This document shows positions 26,161-34,511 of a stretch of DNA of 64,000 nt, in pieces. The position numbers and the translations under genes are program-made. The notes below the pieces were generated by a model. The model searched no databases, was not told the DNA's origin, and saw nothing but the letters and a program-made list of their open reading frames with translations. The stretch covers positions 19,067-83,066 of the forward strand of contig NZ_JASISZ010000026.1 in assembly GCF_030063355.1 (NCBI RefSeq). Direction: 5' to 3'. The DNA is from Streptomyces sp. PH10-H1 (GTDB lineage Bacteria > Actinomycetota > Actinomycetes > Streptomycetales > Streptomycetaceae). Positions within the stretch are counted from its first letter, which is position 1. The number at the start of each line of letters is the position of its first letter.

Positions 26161-27741
26161 TCACTCGCCGGGCGGCAGGGTCTTCATGGCGAGCCACAGC
26201 TCCATCCGGACGTCCGGGTCGTCCAGGGACCGGCCGAGGATCTCCTCCACCCGGCGCATCCGGTACCGCAGGGTGTGCCGGTGGACGCCGAGGTCGGTGG
26301 CGGCCGCGTCCCACTGGCCGTGCCGGGAGAGCCAGGCCTGGAGCGAGGCGAGGAGGTCGCCGCGGCTCGTCGCGTCGTGCTCGCGCAAGGGCCGCAGCAG
26401 CCCCTCGGCGAACGCCCTGACCGCGTCGTCGCCGAGCAGCGGCAGGACCGATCCCGCTCCGACCTCGCCGTGCTCGACCAGATTGCGGCCGCGCCGCAGC
26501 GCGACGGCCAGCGCCCGTTCGGCCTGCCGGAGGGCGTCGGGCAGCTCCGCGACCGGGACCGCCGCGGACAGACCGGCGGCCAGTGTGTCGTCGGCCTCGG
26601 TGAAATCGGTGCAGGCGCTGAGCACGGCCGCCCCGTCGGCGGCGAGCACGATCAGCCGCGGGCCCTCGCGTACGGCGATGACCGGCTCGCCCGACCGGGC
26701 GGCGGCGGCCTCGGCGCGCTCGGCCAGCAGCGCCACCGAGTCCAGGGCCGTCAGCGGGCGCCCGGCGCGGGCCGCGGGCTTGGCCTGGAGCTCGGCCGGC
26801 TCAGCGATGAGCAGCCGCACGGGACGCGTCAGCAGATCGCCGTAGAGCTGGCCCGCGACGGTGCGGGCATGCTCGGTCTCGCCCGAGAGCAGCATGCGCA
26901 GCAGGGCCGCGGCGAGCCGCTGCTCGGTGTCCTGGAGCGCCCGTGACTGTTCCAGGGAGAGCGTGAGCAGGGCGACGGCAGCGTGCACGACGTAGCGGGC
27001 GGAGGTGTCCAGCCGCTCCTCGGTGCCGACGGCGAGGAAGCCGCGCGGGCGGCGCGCGGTGCCCAGCGACTGCAGCTCGACGCGGTCCTCGGTACCCGCG
27101 GGCCCGGCCACGGCCGCGCTGGCGGGCGCGGGTTTGTCCCGCAGCCGGTCGATCTCGCCGGCCAGCCGGGCGGCGCGGCGGCCCGCCCACTCGGGGGCGG
27201 CGGCCAGCACCGCGCCGGAGGCGTCGTACAACGCGGCCCACCCGTTGAGGTGATGGGCGAGGCGGCCGAGCAGCGCGCCGGTGCCGTCCGGGGCGAGGGC
27301 CGCCCGGGTCAGGTCGCGCTGGGCCTCGAAGCCGGCGGTGACGGCCTGGTACTGGTCGGCCGCGACCGCCGCCGACACCGCCTTGCTGATCGCGATGAAC
27401 GGCGTACGGCGCGGCACTTCGAGCAGCGGCAGATCCAGCGCCGCCGCCGCGTCCACGAGTGCGGGCGGTACGGCGTCGTGCCCCACCCCGACACCGAATC
27501 CCAGCCCGACCACCCCGGCGCCGGCCAGCCGCTCCACGTAGGCGCGCAGGCTCGCCGGATCGTCGACGTCGAGCTTGAGACCGGTGGTGAGCAGCAGCTC
27601 GCCACCCTCCAGATACGGTCCCGGGTCGTCCAGCTCGCTGGTGTGCACCCAGCGCACGGCGGCGTTCAGCCGGTCGCCGCCGGCGAGGACGACGAGCTTG
27701 AGCGCCGAGTGGTGGACGAGAGAGGCGAGAGTGAGGGGCAT
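26161..27741 (-). CDS. PucR family transcriptional regulator
   Basis: A 526-aa regulator with an N-terminal PucR domain (PLTLASLVHHSALKLVVLAGGDRLNAAVRWVHTSE, GGELLLTTGL), a central GGDEF-like/CdaR-type ligand-sensing region, and a C-terminal HTH_30 domain (LQAWLSRHGQWDAAATDLGVHRHTLRYRMRRVEEILG). The family usually activates nitrogen-compound catabolic genes. The start is set at ATG 27741, the family-typical PLTLASLV position, with GGAGG upstream; the frame extends 39 residues further without conserved sequence. The neighbouring ALDH gene and gabT are likely targets. Confidence 0.88.
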   Translation of the reverse strand: MPLTLASLVHHSALKLVVLAGGDRLNAAVRWVHTSELDDPGPYLEGGELLLTTGLKLDVDDPASLRAYVERLAGAGVVGLGFGVGVGHDAVPPALVDAAAALDLPLLEVPRRTPFIAISKAVSAAVAADQYQAVTAGFEAQRDLTRAALAPDGTGALLGRLAHHLNGWAALYDASGAVLAAAPEWAGRRAARLAGEIDRLRDKPAPASAAVAGPAGTEDRVELQSLGTARRPRGFLAVGTEERLDTSARYVVHAAVALLTLSLEQSRALQDTEQRLAAALLRMLLSGETEHARTVAGQLYGDLLTRPVRLLIAEPAELQAKPAARAGRPLTALDSVALLAERAEAAAARSGEPVIAVREGPRLIVLAADGAAVLSACTDFTEADDTLAAGLSAAVPVAELPDALRQAERALAVALRRGRNLVEHGEVGAGSVLPLLGDDAVRAFAEGLLRPLREHDATSRGDLLASLQAWLSRHGQWDAAATDLGVHRHTLRYRMRRVEEILGRSLDDPDVRMELWLAMKTLPPGE

Positions 27742-27900
27742 GACGCGCTGTCGCCTCCGGCGGGGAGTCCCGGGATGGCGCCCGCGGCGCCTCGGATTTG
27801 GCCGACCGGTAGTGGTCGCCGATTCCGATTCTGCCTCACCGTCCAGGTCCCGGCTCACCCCCGGCCCGGCGCCGAGTGGGCGGGCAGGGGCAGGCGGCGG

Positions 27901-30000
27901 TCAGGCGCGGAGGTCGACCAGTATCGGCGGGGCGTGCTCGCCGTCGGTGGCGGTGAGGGAGACGACGGCGTGGCCGGCCGGCACCGAATGCGCCAGCTCG
28001 GAGGCCGACCAGCGCTCGCGCTCGACCCTGCGGACGGTGACCGACTCGGTGGTGACGGCCTCGCCGGTGAAGAGCCGCCGCACACCGCGGCTCACCCGGC
28101 GCAGCAGACCGCCGGACTGATCCGGCGTACGGGTGACGTCCCGGGCCTCCACCCAGGTGGTGCCCCAGGCCTCGGCGAAACGTTTCCCGTCCCAGGTCGT
28201 GATCCCGGACAGGGCCATCCGGCACCCCACCGCGCCGAGCAGCGCGGTGCGCAGCGCCTCGGGAACGTCGTCGAGCGTCCGCAGGGCCAGTACGGCCCCG
28301 GCGTTGGCGGACCGCAGGCGCTGCAGCCCGCGCACCGACTCGCCGGTGATCGTGTGGGCGGCGTCGTCCAGGACCAGGCAGGCGAAGAGCGACCGGTCGC
28401 GGCGGCCCACGACCGCGGCCGTGAACTGGGCCAGGACGAGCCGGGCGAGGATCCGCGACGCCTCGGCGTGGCCGCGTTCCGGGAGGTCGATGCGGACCCG
28501 GAGCGGGTGCTCCAGCGTGTGCATGGAGAACGGCCGGGTGCGGCCCGTCACGTCGAAGAAGCCCGCGAAGGCCGGCCGGTCGAGCAGCGCGACCCGGTCG
28601 GCGAGCAGGGTGCCGATGTCGTCGGGGCGCCCCGCCTGCCGCTCCCGCGCGTCGAGTTCGCGGACCGGCCCCGGCGCGCCCGCCAGGTCCAGGGCGTCGC
28701 GCAGCGCGGCGAACGCGTGCGGGGTGCCGTCGAGCAGCTCGCGCAGCTCGGTGACGGCGGGGAAGCGGCCGTGGGCGGCGCGGTACGGGCCGAGCAGCTG
28801 GGCGAGCGCGGTGGCGGCCCGCCGGATGTCGGCCTCGTGCGTGGGGCCGTCGTCGATGAGCGCCTCGGCGAGCGTGCTTCCGGCCGCGTCGGGGTCGGGG
28901 TTGCCGCCGTACAGGTCCAGGTCGTCGCGCGAGGCGGGGTCGCCGAGCGAGATGACGACGTCAAAGCCGTCCGCCGGTCCCAGGTCGGCGCCCGCGGAGC
29001 CCACGGCGATGACCGCGGCGGTGCCGGACAGCGCCTGCAGGCACAGCGCCTCCACGACCGGCCGGACCAGCCGGTGGGTCTTGCCGGAACCCGGCGGGCC
29101 GACGGCGACCAGCCCGGTGCCGAGCAGCGTCGGATCGAGCGCCAGCCCGGCGCCCCGGTGCTGGTACGGGTTGCGGTCGTCGGCCGGCGCCAGACCGATC
29201 CGTACCTGGCCGCCGAGCAGGTCGTGCGGGGCCGAGCGGAAGGGCAGGTCACGGTCACCGGAGGGATGCAGACAGGCGGCGGCACCCTGCCGCAGCACCG
29301 TGTCGGCAAACGCGTCGATCCGCTCCGGCTGCGCCTGCACCGACGTCCAGGCGCGCCGGATCCGCGTGTAGTCGACATCGTTCATCCGCCCGCCGCGGAT
29401 CTCGCCCGCAAGATGGTCGGCAAGCACGCCCTGCCCAGCGGCCCGCAACTCGGGCCACTCGACGGGGTCGTCCTCGGCGGGCTGCCCGTCGGGCCCCATC
29501 GCTGTCGCGGCCGGCTGGTCCCACAGCCGGCTCAGGGCGGGTGCGGCGTAGCGGCGCCAGACCTCCGGCCAGTGGCCGGCCCGGCCGAACGCGAAGGCCA
29601 GCAGGCACGCCCAGATGAGGTAGTAGCTGTTGGAGACGACGGAGTAGGCGATCCGGTCGCCCGTGTAGGCCCAAGTGTCCGGGATCAGCCAGAACATCGG
29701 CTTGAGCCAGAGGCTGCCGAAATAGTTCCAGAGCAGCGACCAGACCAGCAGCCCGCACAGCAGGGCCAGCAGCGCGCCGCCGATCAGCCGGCGGCCGGCG
29801 AGCCGGCCGGAGTCCTCCGGAGGCCGCGGCACATGGCCGTACGCGAAGATCCCCGGCGCGTCGCGGTGGCGCGGCGTACGCAGCCAGGTCTCCAGCGCGG
29901 AGACCGGCGGCGCCTGCGGCATCGGCGGCGGCCCCGCCGGCCTCGGAACCGGGGTCGCGGGCGCGACCTTCCGGTATCCCTGCGTACCCTCGATGTCCAC
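27901..30000 (-). CDS. Membrane ATPase resembling type IV coupling proteins
   Basis: A 699-aa protein. Two transmembrane helices lie at about residues 71-140 (GGALLALLCGLLVWSLLW; SYYLIWACLLAFAFG), an arrangement seen in VirD4/TraD-type coupling proteins. Walker A GPPGSGKT is at residues 301-308 and a Walker B-like LFACLVLDDAAH comes later, followed by an RSANAGAVLALRTLDD segment like the coupling-protein motif after Walker B. The GTG at 30000 is preferred because GAGGGG precedes it; a TTG at 30042 extends the frame but has no ribosome site. No relaxase, T4SS or T7SS genes are nearby. The function is unknown. Confidence 0.7.
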   Translation of the reverse strand: MDIEGTQGYRKVAPATPVPRPAGPPPMPQAPPVSALETWLRTPRHRDAPGIFAYGHVPRPPEDSGRLAGRRLIGGALLALLCGLLVWSLLWNYFGSLWLKPMFWLIPDTWAYTGDRIAYSVVSNSYYLIWACLLAFAFGRAGHWPEVWRRYAAPALSRLWDQPAATAMGPDGQPAEDDPVEWPELRAAGQGVLADHLAGEIRGGRMNDVDYTRIRRAWTSVQAQPERIDAFADTVLRQGAAACLHPSGDRDLPFRSAPHDLLGGQVRIGLAPADDRNPYQHRGAGLALDPTLLGTGLVAVGPPGSGKTHRLVRPVVEALCLQALSGTAAVIAVGSAGADLGPADGFDVVISLGDPASRDDLDLYGGNPDPDAAGSTLAEALIDDGPTHEADIRRAATALAQLLGPYRAAHGRFPAVTELRELLDGTPHAFAALRDALDLAGAPGPVRELDARERQAGRPDDIGTLLADRVALLDRPAFAGFFDVTGRTRPFSMHTLEHPLRVRIDLPERGHAEASRILARLVLAQFTAAVVGRRDRSLFACLVLDDAAHTITGESVRGLQRLRSANAGAVLALRTLDDVPEALRTALLGAVGCRMALSGITTWDGKRFAEAWGTTWVEARDVTRTPDQSGGLLRRVSRGVRRLFTGEAVTTESVTVRRVERERWSASELAHSVPAGHAVVSLTATDGEHAPPILVDLRA

Positions 30001-30148
30001 TACCAGCCGCCCCTCAGCCTCGTCGCCAGCGACGGAACTCAATGTAGTGGAGCGGACACCGGTCCATAAGGATCATGGCGCTTCGCGGGGCGCGGGTGCC
30101 GAAATCGGCTGCCGGGACTACGGTCGGCCGGGAAGCCGACTGTCCGTG

Positions 30149-30170
30149 GTGTCGAACGGCCGCCCGACAC
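30149..30170. promoter_or_regulatory. Palindrome in the gabT / membrane ATPase divergent region
   Basis: GTGTCG (30149-30154) and CGACAC (30165-30170), with 10 nt between, form an inverted repeat about 90-110 nt upstream of the gabT start. It has the size of an operator half-site pair, but no regulator can be assigned from sequence alone. Confidence 0.3.
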
Positions 30171-30257
30171 TGCGCCCTATCGGAGTAAGCGATCCCGCGC
30201 GGCCCCCGCTTAGCCTGCGGGAAAAGCCCGTGGACATATATGAGGAGTACGCCCGCC

Positions 30258-31604
30258 ATGACCGAACTGTCCCAGGAGCGCCGGCTCGTCACCTCGATCC
30301 CCGGCCCGAAGTCGCAGGAGCTGATGGCCCGCAAGGTCGCGGCGGTCCCCAGCGGTGTGGGCGTCACCCTCCCTGTCTTCGTCACGCGCGCCGGCGGCGG
30401 CGTGCTGGAGGACGTGGACGGGAACTCGCTCATCGACTTCGGCTCCGGCATCGCGGTGACCTCGGTCGGCAACAGCGCCGAGGCCGTGGTGCGGCGGGCG
30501 ACCGCGCAGCTCGCGGACTTCACCCACACCTGTTTCATGGTGACCCCGTACGAGGGCTACGTCGAGGTCGCCGAGCAGCTCAACGAGCTGACCCCGGGTG
30601 ACCACGAGAAGCGCACCGCGCTGTTCAACTCCGGCGCCGAGGCCGTCGAGAACGCCGTGAAGATCGCCCGCGCCTACACCAAGCGCACCGCGGTCGTCGT
30701 CTTCGACCACGGGTACCACGGCCGCACCAACCTGACGATGGCGCTCACCGCCAAGAACATGCCGTACAAGGAGGGCTTCGGGCCGTTCGCGCCCGAGGTC
30801 TACCGGGTGCCGCTCGCCTACGGCTACCGCTGGCTGACCGGCGCGGAGAACTGCGCCGAGGAGGCCGCCGCCCAGGCGATCGACATGATCACCAAGCAGG
30901 TCGGCGCCGAGAACGTGGCCGCGATCGTGATCGAGCCGATCGCGGGCGAGGGCGGCTTCATCGAGCCGGCCAAGGGCTTCCTGCCGAAGATCGTGGAGTT
31001 CGCCAAGGCGAACGGCATCGTGTTCGTGGCCGACGAGATCCAGACCGGCTTCTGCCGTACCGGCCAGTGGTTCGCCTGCGAGGACGAGGGCATCGTCCCC
31101 GACCTGATCACCACCGCCAAGGGCATCGCGGGCGGTCTGCCGCTCGCCGCCGTCACGGGCCGCGCCGAGATCATGGACGCCGCCCACGTGGGCGGCCTCG
31201 GCGGCACCTACGGCGGCAACCCGGTGGCGTGCGCCGCGGCGCTCGGCGCGATCGAGACCATGAAGGAACTCGACCTCAACGCCAGGGCGCGGCGCATCGA
31301 GGAGGTCATGAAGGGCCGACTGCTCGCGATGCAGGAGAAGCTGGCCGACTCGGCGACGGTCAATATCGGCGAGGTACGCGGCCGCGGCGGCATGATCGCC
31401 GTCGAGCTCGTGGAGCCGGGCACCAAGAACCCGAACGCGGCGGCCACCGCCGCGCTGGCGAAGGCCTGCCACGCCGCGGGCCTGGTCGTCCTGACCTGCG
31501 GCACCTATGGCAATGTGCTGCGTTTCCTGCCGCCGCTGGTCATCGGCGAGGATCTGCTGAACGAGGGCCTCGACATCATCGAGGGGGCTTTCGCCCGGGT
31601 GTGA
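30258..31604 (+). CDS. gabT: 4-aminobutyrate--2-oxoglutarate transaminase
   Basis: A 448-aa class III PLP aminotransferase. The PLP lysine is Lys288 in ITTAKGIAGGLPLAA, the phosphate-binding NSGAEAVENAVKIARAY and DHGYHGRTNLTMALT blocks are present, and FVADEIQTGFCRTG holds the cofactor Asp. It transfers the amino group of GABA to 2-oxoglutarate giving succinic semialdehyde, the last nitrogen-releasing step of the polyamine route encoded downstream. ATG 30258 has GAGGAG upstream. A palindromic element, GTGTCG-N10-CGACAC (30149-30170), lies in the divergent promoter region. Confidence 0.93.
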   Translation: MTELSQERRLVTSIPGPKSQELMARKVAAVPSGVGVTLPVFVTRAGGGVLEDVDGNSLIDFGSGIAVTSVGNSAEAVVRRATAQLADFTHTCFMVTPYEGYVEVAEQLNELTPGDHEKRTALFNSGAEAVENAVKIARAYTKRTAVVVFDHGYHGRTNLTMALTAKNMPYKEGFGPFAPEVYRVPLAYGYRWLTGAENCAEEAAAQAIDMITKQVGAENVAAIVIEPIAGEGGFIEPAKGFLPKIVEFAKANGIVFVADEIQTGFCRTGQWFACEDEGIVPDLITTAKGIAGGLPLAAVTGRAEIMDAAHVGGLGGTYGGNPVACAAALGAIETMKELDLNARARRIEEVMKGRLLAMQEKLADSATVNIGEVRGRGGMIAVELVEPGTKNPNAAATAALAKACHAAGLVVLTCGTYGNVLRFLPPLVIGEDLLNEGLDIIEGAFARV

Positions 31605-31639
31605 CACCCGGTGTAACTCTGGGCAAGGGGGCGGCATAG

Positions 31640-32638
31640 GTGAAGAAGGTGTGCGGGCCTGATGGCGGAGGGGTAATCGCTCTCCCGGCGACCCCGCCGG
31701 TGACGTACGGTTTCCACAGATCCACCGCACCATCCCGCTCGTGGGAGACCACGGGCGACACCTCGCCGGCGACCCCCCATTGCCGGCAGGGCAGTGCCCT
31801 CGCGCACAAAAGCGCCGGAACGAAGCGTTCCGGCACTCCTCGCCGATCGATCGGCCGCTCGTCCCAAACCCCCCGGGTCGAGCGGCACGACGATCGTCAT
31901 GGCCGCTCCGGAACTCTCCCCCCTGTTCCGGGGCGGCCGATTTTTCTCCGGACTCAGGTCCTGGTCCTGGTTCTCAGCCTGCTGCTGTTCGCGCTGATCA
32001 CCTGGCAGGTCGTTGCCGGAGGTCCCCTGGTCGACGCCGACCGGTGGCTGCTCCGGCGGACCCAGCACACCGCCGCGCGGTTCGCGGGCCTGCGGAGCAC
32101 CGGCCAGTTCCTCTGCGATATCGGCAACGCGCAGCTCGCGGTCCCGCTCCTCACCGCCGCCATCGGCCACGCCGCCTGGCGGGACGGCCGGGCCGGAGTG
32201 CCGCGGTGGTGGCCGCGACCGCTGGCCGCGGCCCTGGCCATGGCCGCCGTGCCACTGATCGTCACCTGCGCCAAGACGGTCATCGCCCGCCCCTCCCCCG
32301 GCCACCACCGTCTCGGCCCCGGCTCCTACCCCGGCTTCTTCCCGTCCGGGCATACGGCGTCGGCGACGGTCGCCATCGGCGCCGCCGCACTCCTGGTACT
32401 GCCGTATGTCCACCGCGCCGCGCGGCGGCGGCTGGTCGCCGCCGCAGCCGTGCTGCTGGTGGCCGCCGTCGGGGTGTCCTTGGTGTGGTGCGGATACCAC
32501 TGGCCGCTGGACGTCGTCGGGAGCTGGTGCCTCAGCGCGGCGCTGCTGGCGGGAGTGGCCCTGACACCGCCCGGGACCGAAGCCGCCGGGCAGGCTCGGA
32601 GAACGAGCCCGCCCGGCGACGGAGAGTGCTCCCCGTGA
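31640..32638 (+). CDS. PAP2-superfamily membrane phosphatase, start unclear, possible frameshift
   Basis: The frame 31640-32638 encodes a PAP2-type protein only from about 31940: transmembrane helices (VLVLVLSLLLFALITWQVV and later), KTVIARPSPG, PSGHTA and WCGYHWPLDVVG. The family hydrolyses lipid phosphates or diphosphates. Two expected phosphate-binding arginines are absent (RP in motif 1 reads SP; the Arg of the SRxxxxxH motif reads Leu). The first ~95 codons look non-coding and contain a hairpin. A more natural N-terminus starts at ATG 31899 (MAAPELSPLFRGGRF) but is one base out of phase; one extra T in the T5 run at 31941-31945 would join them. GTG 31640 (AAGGGGG upstream) is the in-frame alternative. 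Confidence 0.6.
   Translation: MKKVCGPDGGGVIALPATPPVTYGFHRSTAPSRSWETTGDTSPATPHCRQGSALAHKSAGTKRSGTPRRSIGRSSQTPRVERHDDRHGRSGTLPPVPGRPIFLRTQVLVLVLSLLLFALITWQVVAGGPLVDADRWLLRRTQHTAARFAGLRSTGQFLCDIGNAQLAVPLLTAAIGHAAWRDGRAGVPRWWPRPLAAALAMAAVPLIVTCAKTVIARPSPGHHRLGPGSYPGFFPSGHTASATVAIGAAALLVLPYVHRAARRRLVAAAAVLLVAAVGVSLVWCGYHWPLDVVGSWCLSAALLAGVALTPPGTEAAGQARRTSPPGDGECSP
31814..31834. terminator. Perfect 9-bp hairpin downstream of gabT
   Basis: GCCGGAACG at 31814-31822 and CGTTCCGGC at 31826-31834 surround AAG. It lies 210 nt past the gabT stop, inside the doubtful 5' part of the PAP2 frame. On the minus strand it is followed by GCTTTT. It may end the gabT transcript, which would place the true PAP2 start beyond it. 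Confidence 0.5.
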
Positions 32639-32683
32639 TCCGCACTATCCCCGTGATCCGCGTGATCCGCGTGATCCCCGCGG

Positions 32684-34189
32684 TCAGTCGTTGGTGGGGA
32701 ACCCGAGGTTGATGCCGCCGTGGGACGGGTCCAGCCAGCGCTGCGTCACGGCCTTGCCGCGGGTGAAGAACTTGACGCCGTCCTCGCCGTAGGCGTGGGT
32801 GTCGCCGAAGAGCGAGTTCTTCCAGCCGCCGAAGGAGTAGTAGGCGACCGGGACCGGGATCGGCACGTTGATGCCGACCATGCCGACCTCGACCTCGTAC
32901 TGGAAGCGTCGGGCCGCGCCCCCGTCGTTGGTGAAGATCGCGGTGCCGTTGCCGTACGGGCTGCTGTTGATGAGCTCCAGGCCCTCGTCGTACGAGGTGA
33001 CCCGGACGACGGACAGCACCGGGCCGAAGATCTCGTCGTCGTACACCGACATGCCGGGCTTGACGTGGTCGAAGATCGTCGGGCCGAGCCAGAAGCCGTT
33101 GGCGGTGCCCTCGCCGGAGATCGGGTGCTTGCGGCCGTCGACGGTGAGGGTGGCGCCGTCGGCGAGGCCCGCGTCGAGATAGGAGGTCACCTTGTCGCGG
33201 TGGACGCCGGTGACCAGCGGGCCCATCTCGGAGTCGCCGTTGCAGCCGGGGCCGACCTTCAGACCCGCGATGCGCTGCTTGATCTTCTCGACGAGCTCGT
33301 CACCGACCGGGTCGACGGCGACGAGGACGGAGATCGCCATGCAGCGCTCGCCCGCCGCGCCGAACCCGGCGTTGACGGCCGCGTCGGCCGCGAGGTCGAG
33401 GTCGGCGTCGGGCAGGACCAGCATGTGGTTCTTGGCGCCGCCGAGGGCCTGGACGCGCTTGCCGTAACGGGTACCCGTCTCGTAGACGTAGCGGGCGATC
33501 GGCGTGGAGCCGACGAACGAGACGGCCTTGATGTCGGGGTGCTCCAGGAGGCGGTCGACGGAGACCTTGTCCCCGTGCACGACGTTGAAGACGCCGTCCG
33601 GCAGTCCGGCCTCCTTCCACAGCCCCGCGATGAAGTTCGCGGCCGAGGGGTCCTTCTCGGAGGGCTTGAGGACGACCGTGTTGCCCGCGGCGATGGCGAT
33701 GGGGAAGAACCACATCGGCACCATGGCCGGGAAGTTGAACGGGGAGATGATCGCGACCGGGCCGAGCGGCTGGCGGATCGAGTACACGTCGACGCCGGTC
33801 GACGCCTGCTCGGTGAAGCCGCCCTTCGACAACTGCGGGATGCCGCAGGCGTACTCGACGACCTCGATGCCGCGGGCGATCTCGCCCAGCGCGTCCGAAT
33901 GCACCTTGCCGTGCTCGGAGACGATGATCGAGGCGAGCTCGTCGCGGCGGGAGTTGATCAGTTCGCGGAACGCGAAGAGCACCTGGGTGCGCTTGGCGAC
34001 CGACGCGTTGCGCCAGCCGGCGAAGGCCTCTACGGCGACGCTGACGGCCTGGTCGACCTCACCGATCGACGCGAAGTCCACCTGTCCGGTGACCGCCCCG
34101 GTGGCCGGGTCGTACACGTCTCCGCGCCGTTCCGCGGTGCCGGTCCATGCCTGGCCGGCGATCCAGTGGGTGATGTTCTTGGTGGTCAC
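32684..34189 (-). CDS. mmsA: CoA-acylating methylmalonate-semialdehyde dehydrogenase
   Basis: A 501-aa ALDH-superfamily enzyme of the MMSDH branch: ISPFNFPAMVPMWFFPIAIA, VSFVGSTPIARYVYETG, the substitution of the usual catalytic Glu region by GGAKNHMLVLPDADLD, and the catalytic Cys in GAAGERCMAISV. It converts (methyl)malonate semialdehyde plus CoA to propionyl- or acetyl-CoA in valine, inositol and beta-alanine breakdown. GTG 34189 is preferred, with AGAAGGG upstream; a longer frame to 34312 reads through the inverted repeat upstream. It may process C3 semialdehydes produced by the neighbouring polyamine enzymes. Confidence 0.93.
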   Translation of the reverse strand: MTTKNITHWIAGQAWTGTAERRGDVYDPATGAVTGQVDFASIGEVDQAVSVAVEAFAGWRNASVAKRTQVLFAFRELINSRRDELASIIVSEHGKVHSDALGEIARGIEVVEYACGIPQLSKGGFTEQASTGVDVYSIRQPLGPVAIISPFNFPAMVPMWFFPIAIAAGNTVVLKPSEKDPSAANFIAGLWKEAGLPDGVFNVVHGDKVSVDRLLEHPDIKAVSFVGSTPIARYVYETGTRYGKRVQALGGAKNHMLVLPDADLDLAADAAVNAGFGAAGERCMAISVLVAVDPVGDELVEKIKQRIAGLKVGPGCNGDSEMGPLVTGVHRDKVTSYLDAGLADGATLTVDGRKHPISGEGTANGFWLGPTIFDHVKPGMSVYDDEIFGPVLSVVRVTSYDEGLELINSSPYGNGTAIFTNDGGAARRFQYEVEVGMVGINVPIPVPVAYYSFGGWKNSLFGDTHAYGEDGVKFFTRGKAVTQRWLDPSHGGINLGFPTND

Positions 34190-34207
34190 GGGCGGACCCT
34201 TCTCTCG

Positions 34208-34372
34208 TAACGACCTGCCCCGCGGTAGGGGGCGGATCAGGGAGCGGCGGCATGGGGCTTCGATTGCAAGGCGGAGGAGGGAGTCCATGCGGAGTTCGGC
34301 GACCGACGACAACGCCGCAAGCGGAGTCGCAGGGCGTCGCGAGCCCGCTCCCTATCGCGGGGCAGGTCGTTA
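34208..34372. repeat. 28-bp inverted repeat flanking 109 nt upstream of mmsA
   Basis: Arm 34208-34235 starts TAACGACCTGCCCCGCG and its inverted copy ends at 34372 (34345-34372). 26 of 28 positions match and the two differences are G versus A, so a plus-strand RNA would pair along all 28 bp with two G-U wobbles. Both ends are TA. The arms enclose 109 nt with no recognisable gene. This element fills much of the 322-nt gap 34190-34511; the rest (34373-34511) shows nothing I can name. It could be a MITE-like remnant, a long operator pair, or a structured RNA. Confidence 0.8.
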
Positions 34373-34511
34373 GCCTGCTGCCAGTCTTGCGAGGGCATGG
34401 CGGGGCGTACAAGCAGCAACGTGTCGGCGGCGCGTCGCGGGGCCTTACAGACCGTCGGACAGCGGGTGTCCGTGGGGAGCTTTCCGGTGTCCGTGGGGGT
34501 TTTCCGGTGGG

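Noticed and set aside
26983-30069. A 1028-codon plus-strand open frame
   Set aside because: It lies opposite the PucR gene and the membrane ATPase gene, has no start site or family match, and covers the intergenic region between them.
31935-31950. Programmed -1 ribosomal slippage at the T-run of the PAP2 gene
   Set aside because: The heptamer A TTT TTC does not fit X XXY YYZ, and no stimulatory hairpin follows. A simple indel or a misplaced start is more likely.
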